From Enterococcus alishanensis (lineage in GTDB: Bacteria; Bacillota; Bacilli; Lactobacillales; Enterococcaceae): a stretch of DNA of 64,000 bases. Each line of letters opens with the position of its first letter. Position 1 is the stretch's first letter. The notes beneath the pieces were generated by a model. The model was given only the letters and a program-made list of their open reading frames with translations, did not search any database and was not told where the DNA came from. Position numbers and translations under genes: made by a program. Location: NCBI RefSeq assembly GCF_019218635.1, contig NZ_JAHUZB010000002.1, positions 248,001 to 312,000 of the forward strand. The letters run 5' to 3'. Shown here piece after piece: positions 1-8,647 of this stretch.

Positions 1-157
1 AGGTATGAGTTTAGGTCGTTACGTATTGGTGGGTATTGTGCCATTTAATATTTTAAAAGGTATCATTGTCAGCAGCGCTTTTGTAATACTTCATGCGAAA
101 CTATTACCATGGTTAAGTAAGAAGAGTTTTAGTAGCCATTCCCATCACTCTATTTAA
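1..157 (+). CDS. C-terminus of an ECF transporter substrate-binding subunit, RibU-like (partial)
   Basis: The first complete codon is at base 2 and the stop is at 155-157, so only about 51 C-terminal residues are present. The segment reads through a PFN-[IL]-[IL]KG motif followed by one hydrophobic helix and a short basic, Ser/His-rich tail. PFN(L/I)xKG before the last membrane helix is typical of riboflavin ECF S-components (RibU), which bind riboflavin and dock on the EcfAAT energy module. The start and any FMN riboswitch lie outside the window. Another ECF S-component is possible, because only the last helix is visible. Confidence 0.6.
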   Translation, partial: GMSLGRYVLVGIVPFNILKGIIVSSAFVILHAKLLPWLSKKSFSSHSHHSI

Positions 158-163
158 ATAAAA

Positions 164-197
164 GGACTAGCCATGATATTTTGGCTAGTCCATTTTT
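164..197. terminator. Bidirectional intrinsic terminator
   Basis: The ten-base arm GGACTAGCCA (164-173) pairs with TGGCTAGTCC (182-191), followed by TTTTT on the plus strand; the minus strand also has a T-rich flank. It sits between the convergent ends of the RibU-like gene and ferredoxin and probably serves both. Confidence 0.85.
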
Positions 198-200
198 GTG

Positions 201-413
201 TTATAGTGAATCGTAAGAAATCGCGTAAGCTGGGCATCTTTTTGCTGCTAGCCGAACGTCTTTTTGCGATTTTTCAGGAATAAATTGTTGTCGGGCTTTT
301 TCTTCACCAGAAAAAATGATGATTCCATCATCACGATAGTCAAAAACTTCTGGTGCAATCGTTTGACAGAGTCCGCAAGCAATGCAGCGCTCTGGAAATA
401 TTTCTGCTTTCAT
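201..413 (-). CDS. fer: Ferredoxin, single [4Fe-4S] cluster
   Basis: A 70-residue protein with the CxxCxxC motif at C10, C13 and C16 and a distant C60 followed by Pro, the ligand set of a monocluster [4Fe-4S] ferredoxin as in Bacillus Fer. It is acidic and cytosolic and carries low-potential electrons; its partner cannot be told from the sequence. The start at 413 is preceded on the minus strand by GAGGTG at good spacing. It is divergent from the ypbB homologue with only 23 bases between start codons, the same fer/ypbB/recS arrangement known in Bacillus subtilis. Confidence 0.92.
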   Translation of the reverse strand: MKAEIFPERCIACGLCQTIAPEVFDYRDDGIIIFSGEEKARQQFIPEKSQKDVRLAAKRCPAYAISYDSL

Positions 414-436
414 TTTTCACCTCAAGGAGTATCTAT

Positions 437-1435
437 ATGACTTTGTTTATTTTAACGTTATTTCGTTCAGGCCACAAGTTAAGAGTATCTAGCATTTATC
501 ATTTATTGACTGGGAAAAGAACTAGTTCGGTCCTTATTTTCGGGTACTTTCATCAAATTTTAGTTTTTTTAGGTAGTTTGCCTTCACTAGAGAAAGCGGT
601 ATTTAATCAAGTAATCAAAAAATTATTGCAACTTAATTATATTGAAATGAATGATGAGTTTGGAAAAATAACTGATCTAGGACAGCAAGCTTTAACTGAA
701 GTAGTCCAATTAAAACAGTTGACACAATTAGATGGTTTTAGATTTGGGCGGATGCGAATAGAGATGTGGCGGCTCATATTATTTGCGGTTCAAGTTATTA
801 GCTTTATCAGTGTTCGTCAAAAAAAATATACGCCAATTGAACAAAGACCCGAAGCAGTCTATCAGTTAAAAAAATGGCTGAAAAATGCAGACAGTAATTT
901 AATCGGACTATTGCTGGCTGAACTAGAGAAAATCTTTTCACAAATGCCCCAGAACCAAGCTGATTTTCTAGCGAATCAATTAAGTGGCTATCATCAGGAT
1001 GGGAAAGTAGCTTTTCAGCTATTAGCTGAGGAGTGGCAAAGTGAACCATGGAATGTACTTTTCCAACAACAATGTATTGATTCTTTTCTTGAAAAAGTAA
1101 TTCCAAATAGCCAGATTGATTTATTAATAAGTGATTTTTCACAACAAAATTGCAATCAAAGTATGTTGCAAACTAGAGATTTATTTTTAGCTGATTTGAA
1201 TGAAACTGAAATCTTACAACAAAGAAGTATTAAAACTGGAACCTATTATGATCATATTATCGAGTGGGCAATTAGTGATGAAAATTTTCCATTCGAAAAA
1301 TTTACTTTACTTGATTTTAAAGAGTCTAAAAATTTCGAGGAAGTAATTGATTTAAGTTATAAAAATTATCAGGAGAATTATTTGAATTTTCGTTTATCGC
1401 AAATAAAAAATTTGAGGGATTGCCAATGGAATTAA
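437..1435 (+). CDS. YpbB-like helicase-associated helix-turn-helix protein
   Basis: The start ATG at 437 has AAGGAG 8 bases upstream, giving 332 residues; an upstream in-frame codon at 353 lacks a ribosome site and overlaps ferredoxin. The protein is largely helical with no signal peptide. Its position between fer and a short RecQ-type helicase, and its length, match B. subtilis YpbB, which carries a C-terminal helix-turn-helix found in RecQ-associated proteins. The stop overlaps the helicase start by 10 bases, implying translational coupling. I infer that it works with the helicase, perhaps in DNA binding; no enzymatic motif is visible. Confidence 0.75.
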   Translation: MTLFILTLFRSGHKLRVSSIYHLLTGKRTSSVLIFGYFHQILVFLGSLPSLEKAVFNQVIKKLLQLNYIEMNDEFGKITDLGQQALTEVVQLKQLTQLDGFRFGRMRIEMWRLILFAVQVISFISVRQKKYTPIEQRPEAVYQLKKWLKNADSNLIGLLLAELEKIFSQMPQNQADFLANQLSGYHQDGKVAFQLLAEEWQSEPWNVLFQQQCIDSFLEKVIPNSQIDLLISDFSQQNCNQSMLQTRDLFLADLNETEILQQRSIKTGTYYDHIIEWAISDENFPFEKFTLLDFKESKNFEEVIDLSYKNYQENYLNFRLSQIKNLRDCQWN

Positions 1436-2817
1436 AAAAGGCTCTAGAACAGTATTTTGGTTATTCTGAGTTTCGTCCAGGACAAGCTGAGATTATTTCG
1501 ACTGTTTTAAAAGGGGAACCGGTCTTAGGTATGTTGCCGACTGGTACAGGGAAATCTCTATGTTATCAATTAGCCGGTTATTTATTACCTGGGACAGTAA
1601 TTATTATTTCGCCCTTGATTTCATTAATGGAAGATCAAGTCAATCAGTTACAGCAACTTGGAGAAAAACGCGTGATCGCTTTGAATAGTGTTCTTTCTTA
1701 CAGTGAAAAAGATTATGTCCTTAAAAATATGAAAAAGTATAAGTTCATTTTTATGAGTCCTGAGATGTTTTTACAAGAAAAAATAATGGCACAACTAAAA
1801 ACAAGTAATATTTCACTCGTAGTGGTCGATGAAGCCCACTGCATTTCACAATGGGGGATTGACTTTCGACCAGAATATCTAAAGCTGTCTGCAGGAATTC
1901 ATCAATTACCCCAACCGCGAATCATGGCTTTAACAGCAACAGCGACCCCAAATGTACGAGAAGATATCAAACACTTATTGTTTCATCATCAAGTAAAAAG
2001 TTTTGTTTATTCAGTTGATCGCCCTAATATTAGTTATTTTGTGTTTCAAGCAGAGAAAAAAACTAAATTGAGAGAGCTACTGGAAACTTTGTCTGGTACG
2101 GGAATTGTTTATTGTGCTACTCGTAAACAAGTAGAATCACTATACCAGCTTTTTAGAAATGATTTTCCTGTTGCCTTTTACCATGGTGGTTTAAGCGGAC
2201 AAGAAAGACGGGTCTTGCAGCAACAGTTTCAGCAAGATGAATTGAAAGTTTTATTTGCCACCAATGCTTTTGGGATGGGGATCAACAAGAATAATATTAG
2301 GTATGTGATTCATTATGATTTACCTGATTCACCAGAGAACTATCTACAAGAAATCGGTCGCGCTGGTCGTGATGGGCATCATGCACAAGCTATTTTACTA
2401 TATGAAAATAATGATGAAAAAATTCACTACTTTCTCCAGGATCAAATTAATGACGTACGTAAACTATATGAAATGAAACAACAAAATCCCGAATTGCTCA
2501 TTGAACTACCTCTGATTAAAAAATGGGAAACATATTTTCCTGACCAAAGCGATCAAATTATTTCATTATTGGAAAAACGCCAACAAGTAAAAAGACAGCA
2601 AATCCGCTTTATGTTGGCTTATGTTCAACAGACTGAGTGTCGCAGAAAATTTCTGACAAATTACTTTGCCGAAAAGTTAGAAAAGATTCCTAAGACTTGT
2701 TGTGACAATCATGGTGCCACTTTAACAACTGTAGAAAATAATCTGCAAGAAAAAGTCCAACCACAATCATGGCAAGAAATCTTAGAAAAAATTTTTAAAA
2801 ATCCCTTGAAAATTTGA
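1426..2817 (+). CDS. RecQ-family ATP-dependent DNA helicase, short RecS type
   Basis: A 463-residue SF2 helicase. Motifs: Walker A TGTGKS near residue 42, DEAH box VVDEAHCISQWG, motif III ALTATAT, then the C-terminal RecA lobe with YHGG, NAFGMGI and the motif VI sequence QEIGRAGRDG. A short Cys-bearing region near the end (TECRRKFL, later TCCDNH) resembles a reduced RecQ zinc subdomain. There is no HRDC domain, so it matches the shorter RecS/YpbC paralogue rather than full RecQ. RecQ-type enzymes unwind DNA 3'-5' in repair and fork rescue. ATG at 1426 is preferred over TTG at 1420 because GAGGG is well spaced. Confidence 0.92.
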   Translation: MELKKALEQYFGYSEFRPGQAEIISTVLKGEPVLGMLPTGTGKSLCYQLAGYLLPGTVIIISPLISLMEDQVNQLQQLGEKRVIALNSVLSYSEKDYVLKNMKKYKFIFMSPEMFLQEKIMAQLKTSNISLVVVDEAHCISQWGIDFRPEYLKLSAGIHQLPQPRIMALTATATPNVREDIKHLLFHHQVKSFVYSVDRPNISYFVFQAEKKTKLRELLETLSGTGIVYCATRKQVESLYQLFRNDFPVAFYHGGLSGQERRVLQQQFQQDELKVLFATNAFGMGINKNNIRYVIHYDLPDSPENYLQEIGRAGRDGHHAQAILLYENNDEKIHYFLQDQINDVRKLYEMKQQNPELLIELPLIKKWETYFPDQSDQIISLLEKRQQVKRQQIRFMLAYVQQTECRRKFLTNYFAEKLEKIPKTCCDNHGATLTTVENNLQEKVQPQSWQEILEKIFKNPLKI

Positions 2818-2846
2818 AAAAAACGCCATTCTTTTTGAAGCTATGA

Positions 2847-2852
2847 TATAAT
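2847..2852 (+). promoter_or_regulatory. Extended -10 promoter for the LysM protein gene
   Basis: TATAAT at 2847-2852 is preceded by TGA, forming an extended -10 element. No good -35 lies 17 bases upstream. It is 32 bases before the GTG start of the LysM gene. Confidence 0.6.
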
Positions 2853-2883
2853 ATTGAACGATATTAAAGAGGAGGTACAAAGC

Positions 2884-3519
2884 GTGAGTAGAAAAGACCG
2901 TTACAATCAAACAGAAAGCAACGAGCCTTGGGATCAACATATATATGAGTCTGAGGAAAGTCAGACTGCAACGAACCGAGTTTCCCGGAGTGAAGCAAGA
3001 AGAAACAGTGAAGGAAATAAAGATAATAAAAATGGTGGAGGCAATACTAAATTTTTAACTATTTTAGTTATTTTGTTAGTGGCTCTGATTACCATTCCGG
3101 CAGCTGCCTATTTTTTTATAACTAGAGATGGAGGAAATACTGCTGCAAGCTCGTCATCAAGCAGCATTACCGCTTCGTCTACATCAAGTACGGAAGAATC
3201 AAGTACAGAAGAATCAAGCGATGATGACACTTCTGCCTCGTCAGAAGCAGAGCAACAACAAGCGGCTGCTTCACAGGCTGCGGCGTCATCCGAAGCAGCT
3301 GCATCACAATCAGTAGCTGGTCAACAGTCGCAATATGTTTCACCAGCAGGTGAGGGAGCAAATACGACAACTGTTCAAGCAGGTGAAGGCTTGCAACAAA
3401 TAGCTAATCGAACAGGTGTAGATATTAGTACAATCGCAGCTTTAAATGGGATTACCATTCAAGGGGATTCATTCTATCCACCAATTAATCCAGGTCAACA
3501 AATTGTGATTAGCCAATAA
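2884..3519 (+). CDS. Membrane-anchored LysM-domain protein
   Basis: GTG at 2884 is chosen because AGAGGAGG lies 8 bases upstream; the protein is 211 residues. A hydrophilic cytoplasmic N-terminus (about 60 residues, many charged) precedes one transmembrane helix (around 61-83), then a low-complexity Ser/Thr/Glu/Ala/Gln linker, then one LysM motif at the C-terminus (AGEGLQQIANRTGVD...LNGI...PGQQIVI). LysM modules bind peptidoglycan GlcNAc, so the protein probably tethers membrane to wall. It has no catalytic domain. Similar LysM proteins sit before cmk in enterococci. The linker is compositionally biased and likely varies in length between strains. Confidence 0.8.
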   Translation: MSRKDRYNQTESNEPWDQHIYESEESQTATNRVSRSEARRNSEGNKDNKNGGGNTKFLTILVILLVALITIPAAAYFFITRDGGNTAASSSSSSITASSTSSTEESSTEESSDDDTSASSEAEQQQAAASQAAASSEAAASQSVAGQQSQYVSPAGEGANTTTVQAGEGLQQIANRTGVDISTIAALNGITIQGDSFYPPINPGQQIVISQ

Positions 3520-3537
3520 TAGTTAAATCTGAATGAT

Positions 3538-3579
3538 GGAGTTGTGGTATGAGTTTTTTGGAACTCGTGTCACAACTCC
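3538..3579 (+). other. Nested RNA hairpin upstream of cmk
   Basis: GGAGTTGTG (3538-3546) pairs with CACAACTCC (3571-3579), and an inner GAGTT/AACTC pair (3551-3555, 3562-3566) closes a second stem. There is no strong U-tract after it, so it is not a standard terminator. It lies between the LysM gene and the cmk ribosome site. Confidence 0.5.
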
Positions 3580-3604
3580 CTATTTATTGAAGGGAAGTTT
3601 AAAA

Positions 3605-4276
3605 ATGAAAAAAATTTCAATTGCGATTGATGGTCCAGCTTCATCAGGAAAAAGTACAGTAGCAAAAATACTAGCGAAGGATTATCAATTCATTTACGTT
3701 GATACCGGTGCAATGTATCGAGCGGTAACCTATTTAGCAATGATCAATCAAGTCGCTTTTTCGGATGAAAAAAAGATTGTTGGATTGATTGAAGAATATC
3801 CGATTCGCTTTGAACAAGTACCTGGTGGTCAACGTGTTTTTGTAAATCAAAGTGATATTACTGAAGAAATTCGATCACAAGCGGTAACCCAAGCTGTTTC
3901 AGAAGTGGCTGCGCATCAATTGGTTCGAGAAAAACTAGTTGAAATTCAGCAAAAACTCGGAGAAACTGGCGGCGTTGTGATGGATGGCAGAGACATTGGG
4001 ACTACGGTTCTTCCAAATGCAGAAGTAAAGATTTTTCTTATAGCTAGTGTGGAAGAACGTGCCCAAAGACGGTATATTGAAAATCAGGCGAAAGGCTTTT
4101 CAGCTAGCTTTGAAGAATTAAAAGAAGCAATTTCAAAACGGGATTATTTAGATTCTCATCGCGAAGTGTCACCTTTGGTGCAGGCTGAGGATGCTATTTT
4201 GGTAGATACAACAGGTATGTCGATTGAACAAGTAGTGAAACGCATCAAAGAAATTGTAATAGCAAAGGGCTTTTAA
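3605..4276 (+). CDS. cmk: Cytidylate kinase
   Basis: A 223-residue P-loop kinase that phosphorylates CMP and dCMP with ATP. Walker [11 protein letters not shown] is at residues 9-18; the CMP-kinase fingerprints [29 protein letters not shown] and the lid/C-terminal [15 protein letters not shown] with D and R residues are all present. The start at 3605 has GAAGGGAAG upstream; an in-frame codon at 3533 would translate through the leader hairpin. cmk followed by the S1 gene is a widely conserved pair. Confidence 0.97.
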   Translation: MKKISIAIDGPASSGKSTVAKILAKDYQFIYVDTGAMYRAVTYLAMINQVAFSDEKKIVGLIEEYPIRFEQVPGGQRVFVNQSDITEEIRSQAVTQAVSEVAAHQLVREKLVEIQQKLGETGGVVMDGRDIGTTVLPNAEVKIFLIASVEERAQRRYIENQAKGFSASFEELKEAISKRDYLDSHREVSPLVQAEDAILVDTTGMSIEQVVKRIKEIVIAKGF

Positions 4277-4418
4277 ATAAAATTTTGTCGTAAGTAAAAT
4301 CATTTTTTACAAATTTTAAGAAAAAAAGAGAAATCGCTTTATTTTTCCCTGTAGATAAATTAAAATGGTAATTGTAGTCTATTCATATATTGAATTGTTG
4401 GTTAGGAGGACATATGTC

Positions 4419-5645
4419 ATGGCAGATTTAGAACAAAATCCATTAGATAACGAAAATGTATCAATGGAAGCAGCAATGGAAAGTGTACATGAAGTAAAAG
4501 TCGGCGATATCGTGAGAGGCGAAGTGCTTGCTTTGGAAGACAAACAAGTCGTTGTCGGTATCGAAGGAGCAGGAGTTGAAGGTGTAGTTCCTGCAAAAGA
4601 GCTTTCTACTTTACCAGTAGAAGATATTTCACAAGAAGTAAAAGTCGGTGATGTCTTAGACTTGGTAGTCATTTCTTCTATCGGAAAAGATAAAGAAAAT
4701 GGCAGCTATCTACTTTCTAAACGTCGCTTAGATGCGAAAAAAGTTTGGGAAGACATCGAAAAAGATTTCCAAGCTGGAAAAATAATCGAAGCACCTGTTA
4801 CAAATAGTGTTAAAGGTGGTTTGGTAGTTGACGTAGGTGTCCGTGGATTCGTACCAGCATCAATGATTGACGATCATTTTGTAGACGATTTTTCCGCATA
4901 TATCGGTCAAACCTTGGCCTTTAAAATTATTGAAATTGAACCATCAGAAAACCGCTTGATTTTATCACATAAGGCAGTAGTTGAAGCAGAAAAAGCTGAG
5001 AAGAAAAAAGAAATCTTAGCGACTTTATATGATGGTCAAGTAATCAAAGGTCAAGTAGCTCGTTTAACGGACTTTGGTGCATTTGTTGACTTAGGCGGCA
5101 TTGACGGATTGGTTCACGTATCAGAAATTTCTCATAGCCATGTTGGTAAACCTTCAGATGTTTTATCAGTCGGTGATGAAGTGGAAGTTTTGGTACTTTC
5201 TGTCGATCCTGAAAAAGAACGGATTTCATTATCAATTAAAGCAAACTTGCCTGGACCTTGGACAGACATTGACGAAAAAGCAGCACCTGGAACTGTTTTA
5301 GAAGGAACTGTTAAACGTTTGACTAGTTTTGGTGCTTTTGTGGAAATTTTCCCAGGAGTTGAAGGATTGGTTCATATCTCTCAAATCTCTCACAAGCACA
5401 TTGCCACTCCTCATGAAGTATTACATGAAGGTGATAAAGTTCAAGTGAAGGTTTTAGAAGTAAATCCGGATGAACACCGAGTAGCACTATCAATCAAAGC
5501 ATTACAAGAAAAACCTGAAGAGTTAAAAGAAGAAGTTGTTGAAACTGATGACTACGAAATGCCTGAAGAAAGTTCTGGTTTTACATTGGGTGATGTTTTA
5601 GGTGATGCTTTAGCTGAAAGTGAAGCTAACGAAGACAAAGAGTAA
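4419..5645 (+). CDS. rpsA: 30S ribosomal protein S1 homologue (four S1 domains)
   Basis: A 408-residue protein with four tandem S1 RNA-binding domains: about 20-90, 105-170, 190-260 and 275-345, visible through repeated G-x-(V/I)-x-G-x-V and (D/G)GLVH(V/I)SEIS signatures. The tail is acidic. Firmicute S1-like proteins have four domains rather than the six of E. coli and help mRNA docking, though their ribosome association is weaker. Start at 4419 uses GGAGG 9 bases upstream; an earlier start at 4365 is not supported. It lies between cmk and der, the usual Firmicute order. Confidence 0.93.
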   Translation: MADLEQNPLDNENVSMEAAMESVHEVKVGDIVRGEVLALEDKQVVVGIEGAGVEGVVPAKELSTLPVEDISQEVKVGDVLDLVVISSIGKDKENGSYLLSKRRLDAKKVWEDIEKDFQAGKIIEAPVTNSVKGGLVVDVGVRGFVPASMIDDHFVDDFSAYIGQTLAFKIIEIEPSENRLILSHKAVVEAEKAEKKKEILATLYDGQVIKGQVARLTDFGAFVDLGGIDGLVHVSEISHSHVGKPSDVLSVGDEVEVLVLSVDPEKERISLSIKANLPGPWTDIDEKAAPGTVLEGTVKRLTSFGAFVEIFPGVEGLVHISQISHKHIATPHEVLHEGDKVQVKVLEVNPDEHRVALSIKALQEKPEELKEEVVETDDYEMPEESSGFTLGDVLGDALAESEANEDKE

Positions 5646-5657
5646 AAAAGGCTTAAG

Positions 5658-5684
5658 GACGTACAATTATGTGCGTCTTTTTTT
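5658..5684 (+). terminator. Intrinsic terminator after rpsA
   Basis: GACGTACA (5658-5665) pairs with TGTGCGTC (5670-5677), followed by seven T residues. Confidence 0.88.
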
Positions 5685-5762
5685 GTGGTTTTTTCATCTC
5701 TTTCTTGCTATAAAGTGATTTCTTCGTTAAACTAAGGAGAATTTTAAAAAAGGAGCAAAAAC

Positions 5763-7073
5763 ATGTCAAATCCTATTATAGCCATCGTTGGACGACCCAA
5801 TGTTGGTAAATCTACATTATTCAATCGTATTGCAGGAGAAAGAATTTCAATTGTCGAAGATACTCCCGGTGTTACTAGGGATCGCATTTATGCGAAAGGT
5901 GATTGGTTAGATCATGAGTTTTCAATTATTGATACTGGTGGTATTGATCTAGGTGATGAACCATTTATGGAACAAATTAAACACCAAGCACAAATAGCAA
6001 TTGATGAAGCTGATGTCATTTTATTTATTGCTAGTGGCCGTGAAGGTGTGACTGACGCTGACGAAGCAGTCGCTAAAATCTTATATCGTAGTAACAAACC
6101 GGTTATTTTGGTAGTCAATAAAGTAGACAATCCAGAGATGCGTAGTGACATTTATGAGTTTTATGCACTAGGATTGGGAGAGCCTTTCCCGGTTTCTGGG
6201 AGTCATGGCTTAGGTCTAGGTGATGTTTTAGATGAAGCGGTCAAACACTTCCCAGATGATAGTGAAAATGAGGAAGATGAGAGTATTAAGTTTAGTCTAA
6301 TTGGACGACCTAATGTTGGTAAGTCTTCTTTGATTAATGCGATCTTAGGGGAAGACCGTGTTATTGTGTCAGAGATTGAAGGAACAACGCGGGATGCTAT
6401 TGATACTAAATTTATTGGCGAAAATGGTCAAGAATTTACCATGATAGATACAGCAGGCATGCGTAAACGTGGTAAAGTTTATGAGAACACTGAAAAATAT
6501 AGTGTGATGCGGGCTATGCGCGCAATTGATCGCTCAGATGTTGTCTTAGTCGTTATTAACGGTGACGAAGGAATTCGTGAACAAGATAAACGGATTGCTG
6601 GATATGCTCATGAGGCTGGTCGTGGAGTTATTTTAGTTGTAAATAAATGGGATTTAGTTGAAAAAGATACTAATACCATGAAGGATTTTGAAGCAGAGAT
6701 TCGTGATGAGTTTGCTTATTTAGATTATGCGCCGATTATTTTTGTCTCAGCTTTGACGAAGCAACGTTTAAATAAACTTCCTGATTTGATTGAAACAGTC
6801 AGCATGAATCAGAACCTGAGAATTTCCTCTTCTATCTTAAATGATGTTATTATGGATGCTGTTGCGATTAACCCGACACCAACTGATAAAGGAAAACGTC
6901 TGAAGATTTTTTATGCGACTCAAGTGGCTGTTAAACCACCGACTTTTGTTGTCTTTGTCAATGAAGAAGAATTGATGCATTTCTCTTACGCGCGCTTTTT
7001 AGAAAATCAAATTAGAAAAGCTTTTGATTTTGAAGGTACACCGATTCGAATCATCGCTAGACGGCGGAAATAA
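5763..7073 (+). CDS. der: Ribosome-assembly GTPase Der (EngA)
   Basis: A 436-residue protein with two consecutive Era-type GTPase domains and a KH-like C-terminal domain. Each G domain has its own G1 (GRPNVGKST near residue 9, GRPNVGKSS near 182), G3 (DTGG; DTAG) and G4 (NKVD; NKWD) motifs. Der is essential for 50S subunit maturation. Start 5763 is preceded by AGGAG. The gene is monocistronic between the rpsA terminator and the structured hup leader. Confidence 0.97.
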   Translation: MSNPIIAIVGRPNVGKSTLFNRIAGERISIVEDTPGVTRDRIYAKGDWLDHEFSIIDTGGIDLGDEPFMEQIKHQAQIAIDEADVILFIASGREGVTDADEAVAKILYRSNKPVILVVNKVDNPEMRSDIYEFYALGLGEPFPVSGSHGLGLGDVLDEAVKHFPDDSENEEDESIKFSLIGRPNVGKSSLINAILGEDRVIVSEIEGTTRDAIDTKFIGENGQEFTMIDTAGMRKRGKVYENTEKYSVMRAMRAIDRSDVVLVVINGDEGIREQDKRIAGYAHEAGRGVILVVNKWDLVEKDTNTMKDFEAEIRDEFAYLDYAPIIFVSALTKQRLNKLPDLIETVSMNQNLRISSSILNDVIMDAVAINPTPTDKGKRLKIFYATQVAVKPPTFVVFVNEEELMHFSYARFLENQIRKAFDFEGTPIRIIARRRK

Positions 7074-7159
7074 GCCATTTTACCATAAGTTATTCTGTAG
7101 GACAAATATTTTTATCAATGTTTACCATATCTAGGAATTTTTGGTGATAATCGGCTAAA

Positions 7160-7246
7160 AACCTTGCTATCACAAGGTTCATATGCTATCGTAAAACAAG
7201 AATATTGACCAAATCAATATTTATGGTAACTGGACCACTCAGTTAC
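7160..7246 (+). other. Three successive inverted repeats upstream of hup
   Basis: Three short dyads lie in tandem in the 222-base der-hup gap: AACCTTG/CAAGGTT (7160-7179), AATATTGA/TCAATATT (7201-7221) and GTAACTG/CAGTTAC (7226-7246). The first overlaps the proposed hup promoter. No T-box or known riboswitch signature was found. They may be protein sites or a folded leader. Confidence 0.5.
7164..7192 (+). promoter_or_regulatory. Probable hup promoter
   Basis: TTGCTA (7164-7169), 17-base spacer, TATCGT (7187-7192), with TGC just before the -10 (extended -10). A transcript from here would carry the two downstream dyads in its leader. Confidence 0.5.
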
Positions 7247-7295
7247 TAAAAGATGTGCAAACATCAAATCATCACTCACGGAGGTGAAAATTTAC

Positions 7296-7571
7296 ATGGC
7301 AAACAAAGCAGAATTAATCGAAAAAGTTGCAGCTGCGACTGAATTAACTAAAAAAGACGCTACAGCTGCTGTTGATGCTGTATTTTCAAGCATTCAAGAC
7401 GCTTTAGCTGAAGGTGAAAAAGTTCAGTTAATCGGTTTTGGTAACTTTGAAGTTCGTGAACGTGCTGCCCGCAAAGGTCGCAACCCACAAACTGGCGAAG
7501 AAATCCAAATCCCAGCAAGCAAAGTACCTGCGTTCAAACCAGGGAAAGCCCTTAAAGACGCAGTTAAATAA
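7296..7571 (+). CDS. hup: DNA-binding protein HU
   Basis: A 91-residue nucleoid protein of the HU/IHF family. The start MANKAELI at 7296 follows GGAGGTG; the in-frame codon at 7284 is inside that ribosome-binding region. The signature [24 protein letters not shown], here naming only its ends G-F-G-N-F and R-N-P-Q-T-G, is the DNA-inserting beta-arm with its conserved Pro. HU homodimers bend DNA nonspecifically. Monocistronic with its own terminator. Confidence 0.97.
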   Translation: MANKAELIEKVAAATELTKKDATAAVDAVFSSIQDALAEGEKVQLIGFGNFEVRERAARKGRNPQTGEEIQIPASKVPAFKPGKALKDAVK

Positions 7572-7582
7572 TTGACGTCGTA

Positions 7583-7613
7583 GAACCCTTGTCTTACAAG
7601 GGTTCTTTTTTCT
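7583..7613 (+). terminator. Intrinsic terminator after hup
   Basis: GAACCCTTGT (7583-7592) pairs with ACAAGGGTTC (7596-7605), followed by a run of T. Confidence 0.9.
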
Positions 7614-7698
7614 TTTTAAGAATTCCCTGATGTTTACAAAAATACATAAAAAAAAGCATCTAAAATACAATACATAGAAAAAAGTGAATGGAGTTTAT

Positions 7699-8583
7699 AT
7701 GGATAGTCGATTATTTCAAATTTTATATATTTTATTAGAAAGAGGAAGTATCACGGCAAAGGAATTAGCGGAAAAGTTTGAAGTATCTCCCCGAACAATT
7801 TATCGTGATGTGGATACTTTAAGTGGTAGTGGGATTCCAGTCTATGCTATGCAAGGCAAGGGTGGTGGTATTTTTATTAATGAAGATTTCGCTTTAAATC
7901 GTTCTGTGCTTTCAAAAGAAGAACAGCTTCAAATTTTAACTGCTGTTCAAGGTTTATCAATATTGCCTAGTACTTTTGATGATGACTTATTAACAAAACA
8001 TGGAGGATTATTTCAGCACAGACAGGCTGGTTGGCTAGAAATTGATTTTTCCGATTGGGGACAAAAAAATCAAGAAGTATTCGTCAATATTCGTGAAGCG
8101 ATTATTCATAAGAAAAGGCTGTGTATTTTATATTTGAGCCAAGAAGCTGTAGATTCAGAACGTACAGTTGAACCTTTCAAATTAGTTTTTAAACAAAATG
8201 CTTGGTACTTGTACGGCTACTGTTTAAAAAAAGAAGCGAATCGAATTTTTAAATTGAGTCGCATCAGGAAAGTTCAAATCTTAGATGAATATTTTTCACG
8301 AAACTATGAAGGGAAAATATTTGAATCTAAAGAAAGCCTTGCTTTACCAGAAACTCTAATAACTTTAAAATTTAAAAAGGATCAGCTATCTCAAGTGAAA
8401 GAAAATTATCAAAAATATACTCAATTGGGTGATGGTAGTTTATTGGTAAAAGAGAAATATCCGATATCTGAAGGCTTTTATGCTTTTATACTATCATTGG
8501 GGGCTAATGTTGAGGTTGTCGAACCATTAGATATTCGGGAAGAATTAATAAAAAGAATTCAAACAATGGCAAATAATTATTAA
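7699..8583 (+). CDS. HTH-WYL (YafY-type) transcriptional regulator
   Basis: A 294-residue regulator. Residues 1-60 form a DeoR-like winged helix-turn-helix (ITAKELAEKFEVSPRTIYRDVDTL, quoted only by its key EVSPRTIYRD recognition segment); a WYL sensor domain follows from about 130 with the KQNAWYLYGYC core and a C-terminal WCX-like part. WYL domains bind small ligands or nucleic acid. Start 7699 uses GGAG 5-9 bases upstream. It stands directly before a GyrI-like ligand-binding protein, so a drug- or metabolite-responsive pair is plausible; the ligand is unknown. Confidence 0.85.
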   Translation: MDSRLFQILYILLERGSITAKELAEKFEVSPRTIYRDVDTLSGSGIPVYAMQGKGGGIFINEDFALNRSVLSKEEQLQILTAVQGLSILPSTFDDDLLTKHGGLFQHRQAGWLEIDFSDWGQKNQEVFVNIREAIIHKKRLCILYLSQEAVDSERTVEPFKLVFKQNAWYLYGYCLKKEANRIFKLSRIRKVQILDEYFSRNYEGKIFESKESLALPETLITLKFKKDQLSQVKENYQKYTQLGDGSLLVKEKYPISEGFYAFILSLGANVEVVEPLDIREELIKRIQTMANNY

Positions 8584-8593
8584 ACTTGACATA

Positions 8594-8619
8594 AGGTGAC
8601 ATGTTTCACTTGTTATAAT
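8594..8619 (+). promoter_or_regulatory. Extended -10 promoter with overlapping dyad upstream of the GyrI-like gene
   Basis: TGT-TATAAT (-10 at 8614-8619) is an extended -10. An imperfect dyad AGGTGA-N6-TCACTT (8594-8611) covers the -35 region. The adjacent WYL regulator is a natural candidate to bind it. A TTGACA at 8586-8591 is 22 bases from this -10, too far to act as its -35. Confidence 0.45.
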
Positions 8620-8647
8620 TATTTTATCTTATAGAAGTGAGGCGAGA

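Noticed and set aside
8586-8619. TTGACA/TATAAT as a standard promoter for the GyrI-like gene
   Set aside because: Spacing is 22 bases; an extended -10 explains the site better.
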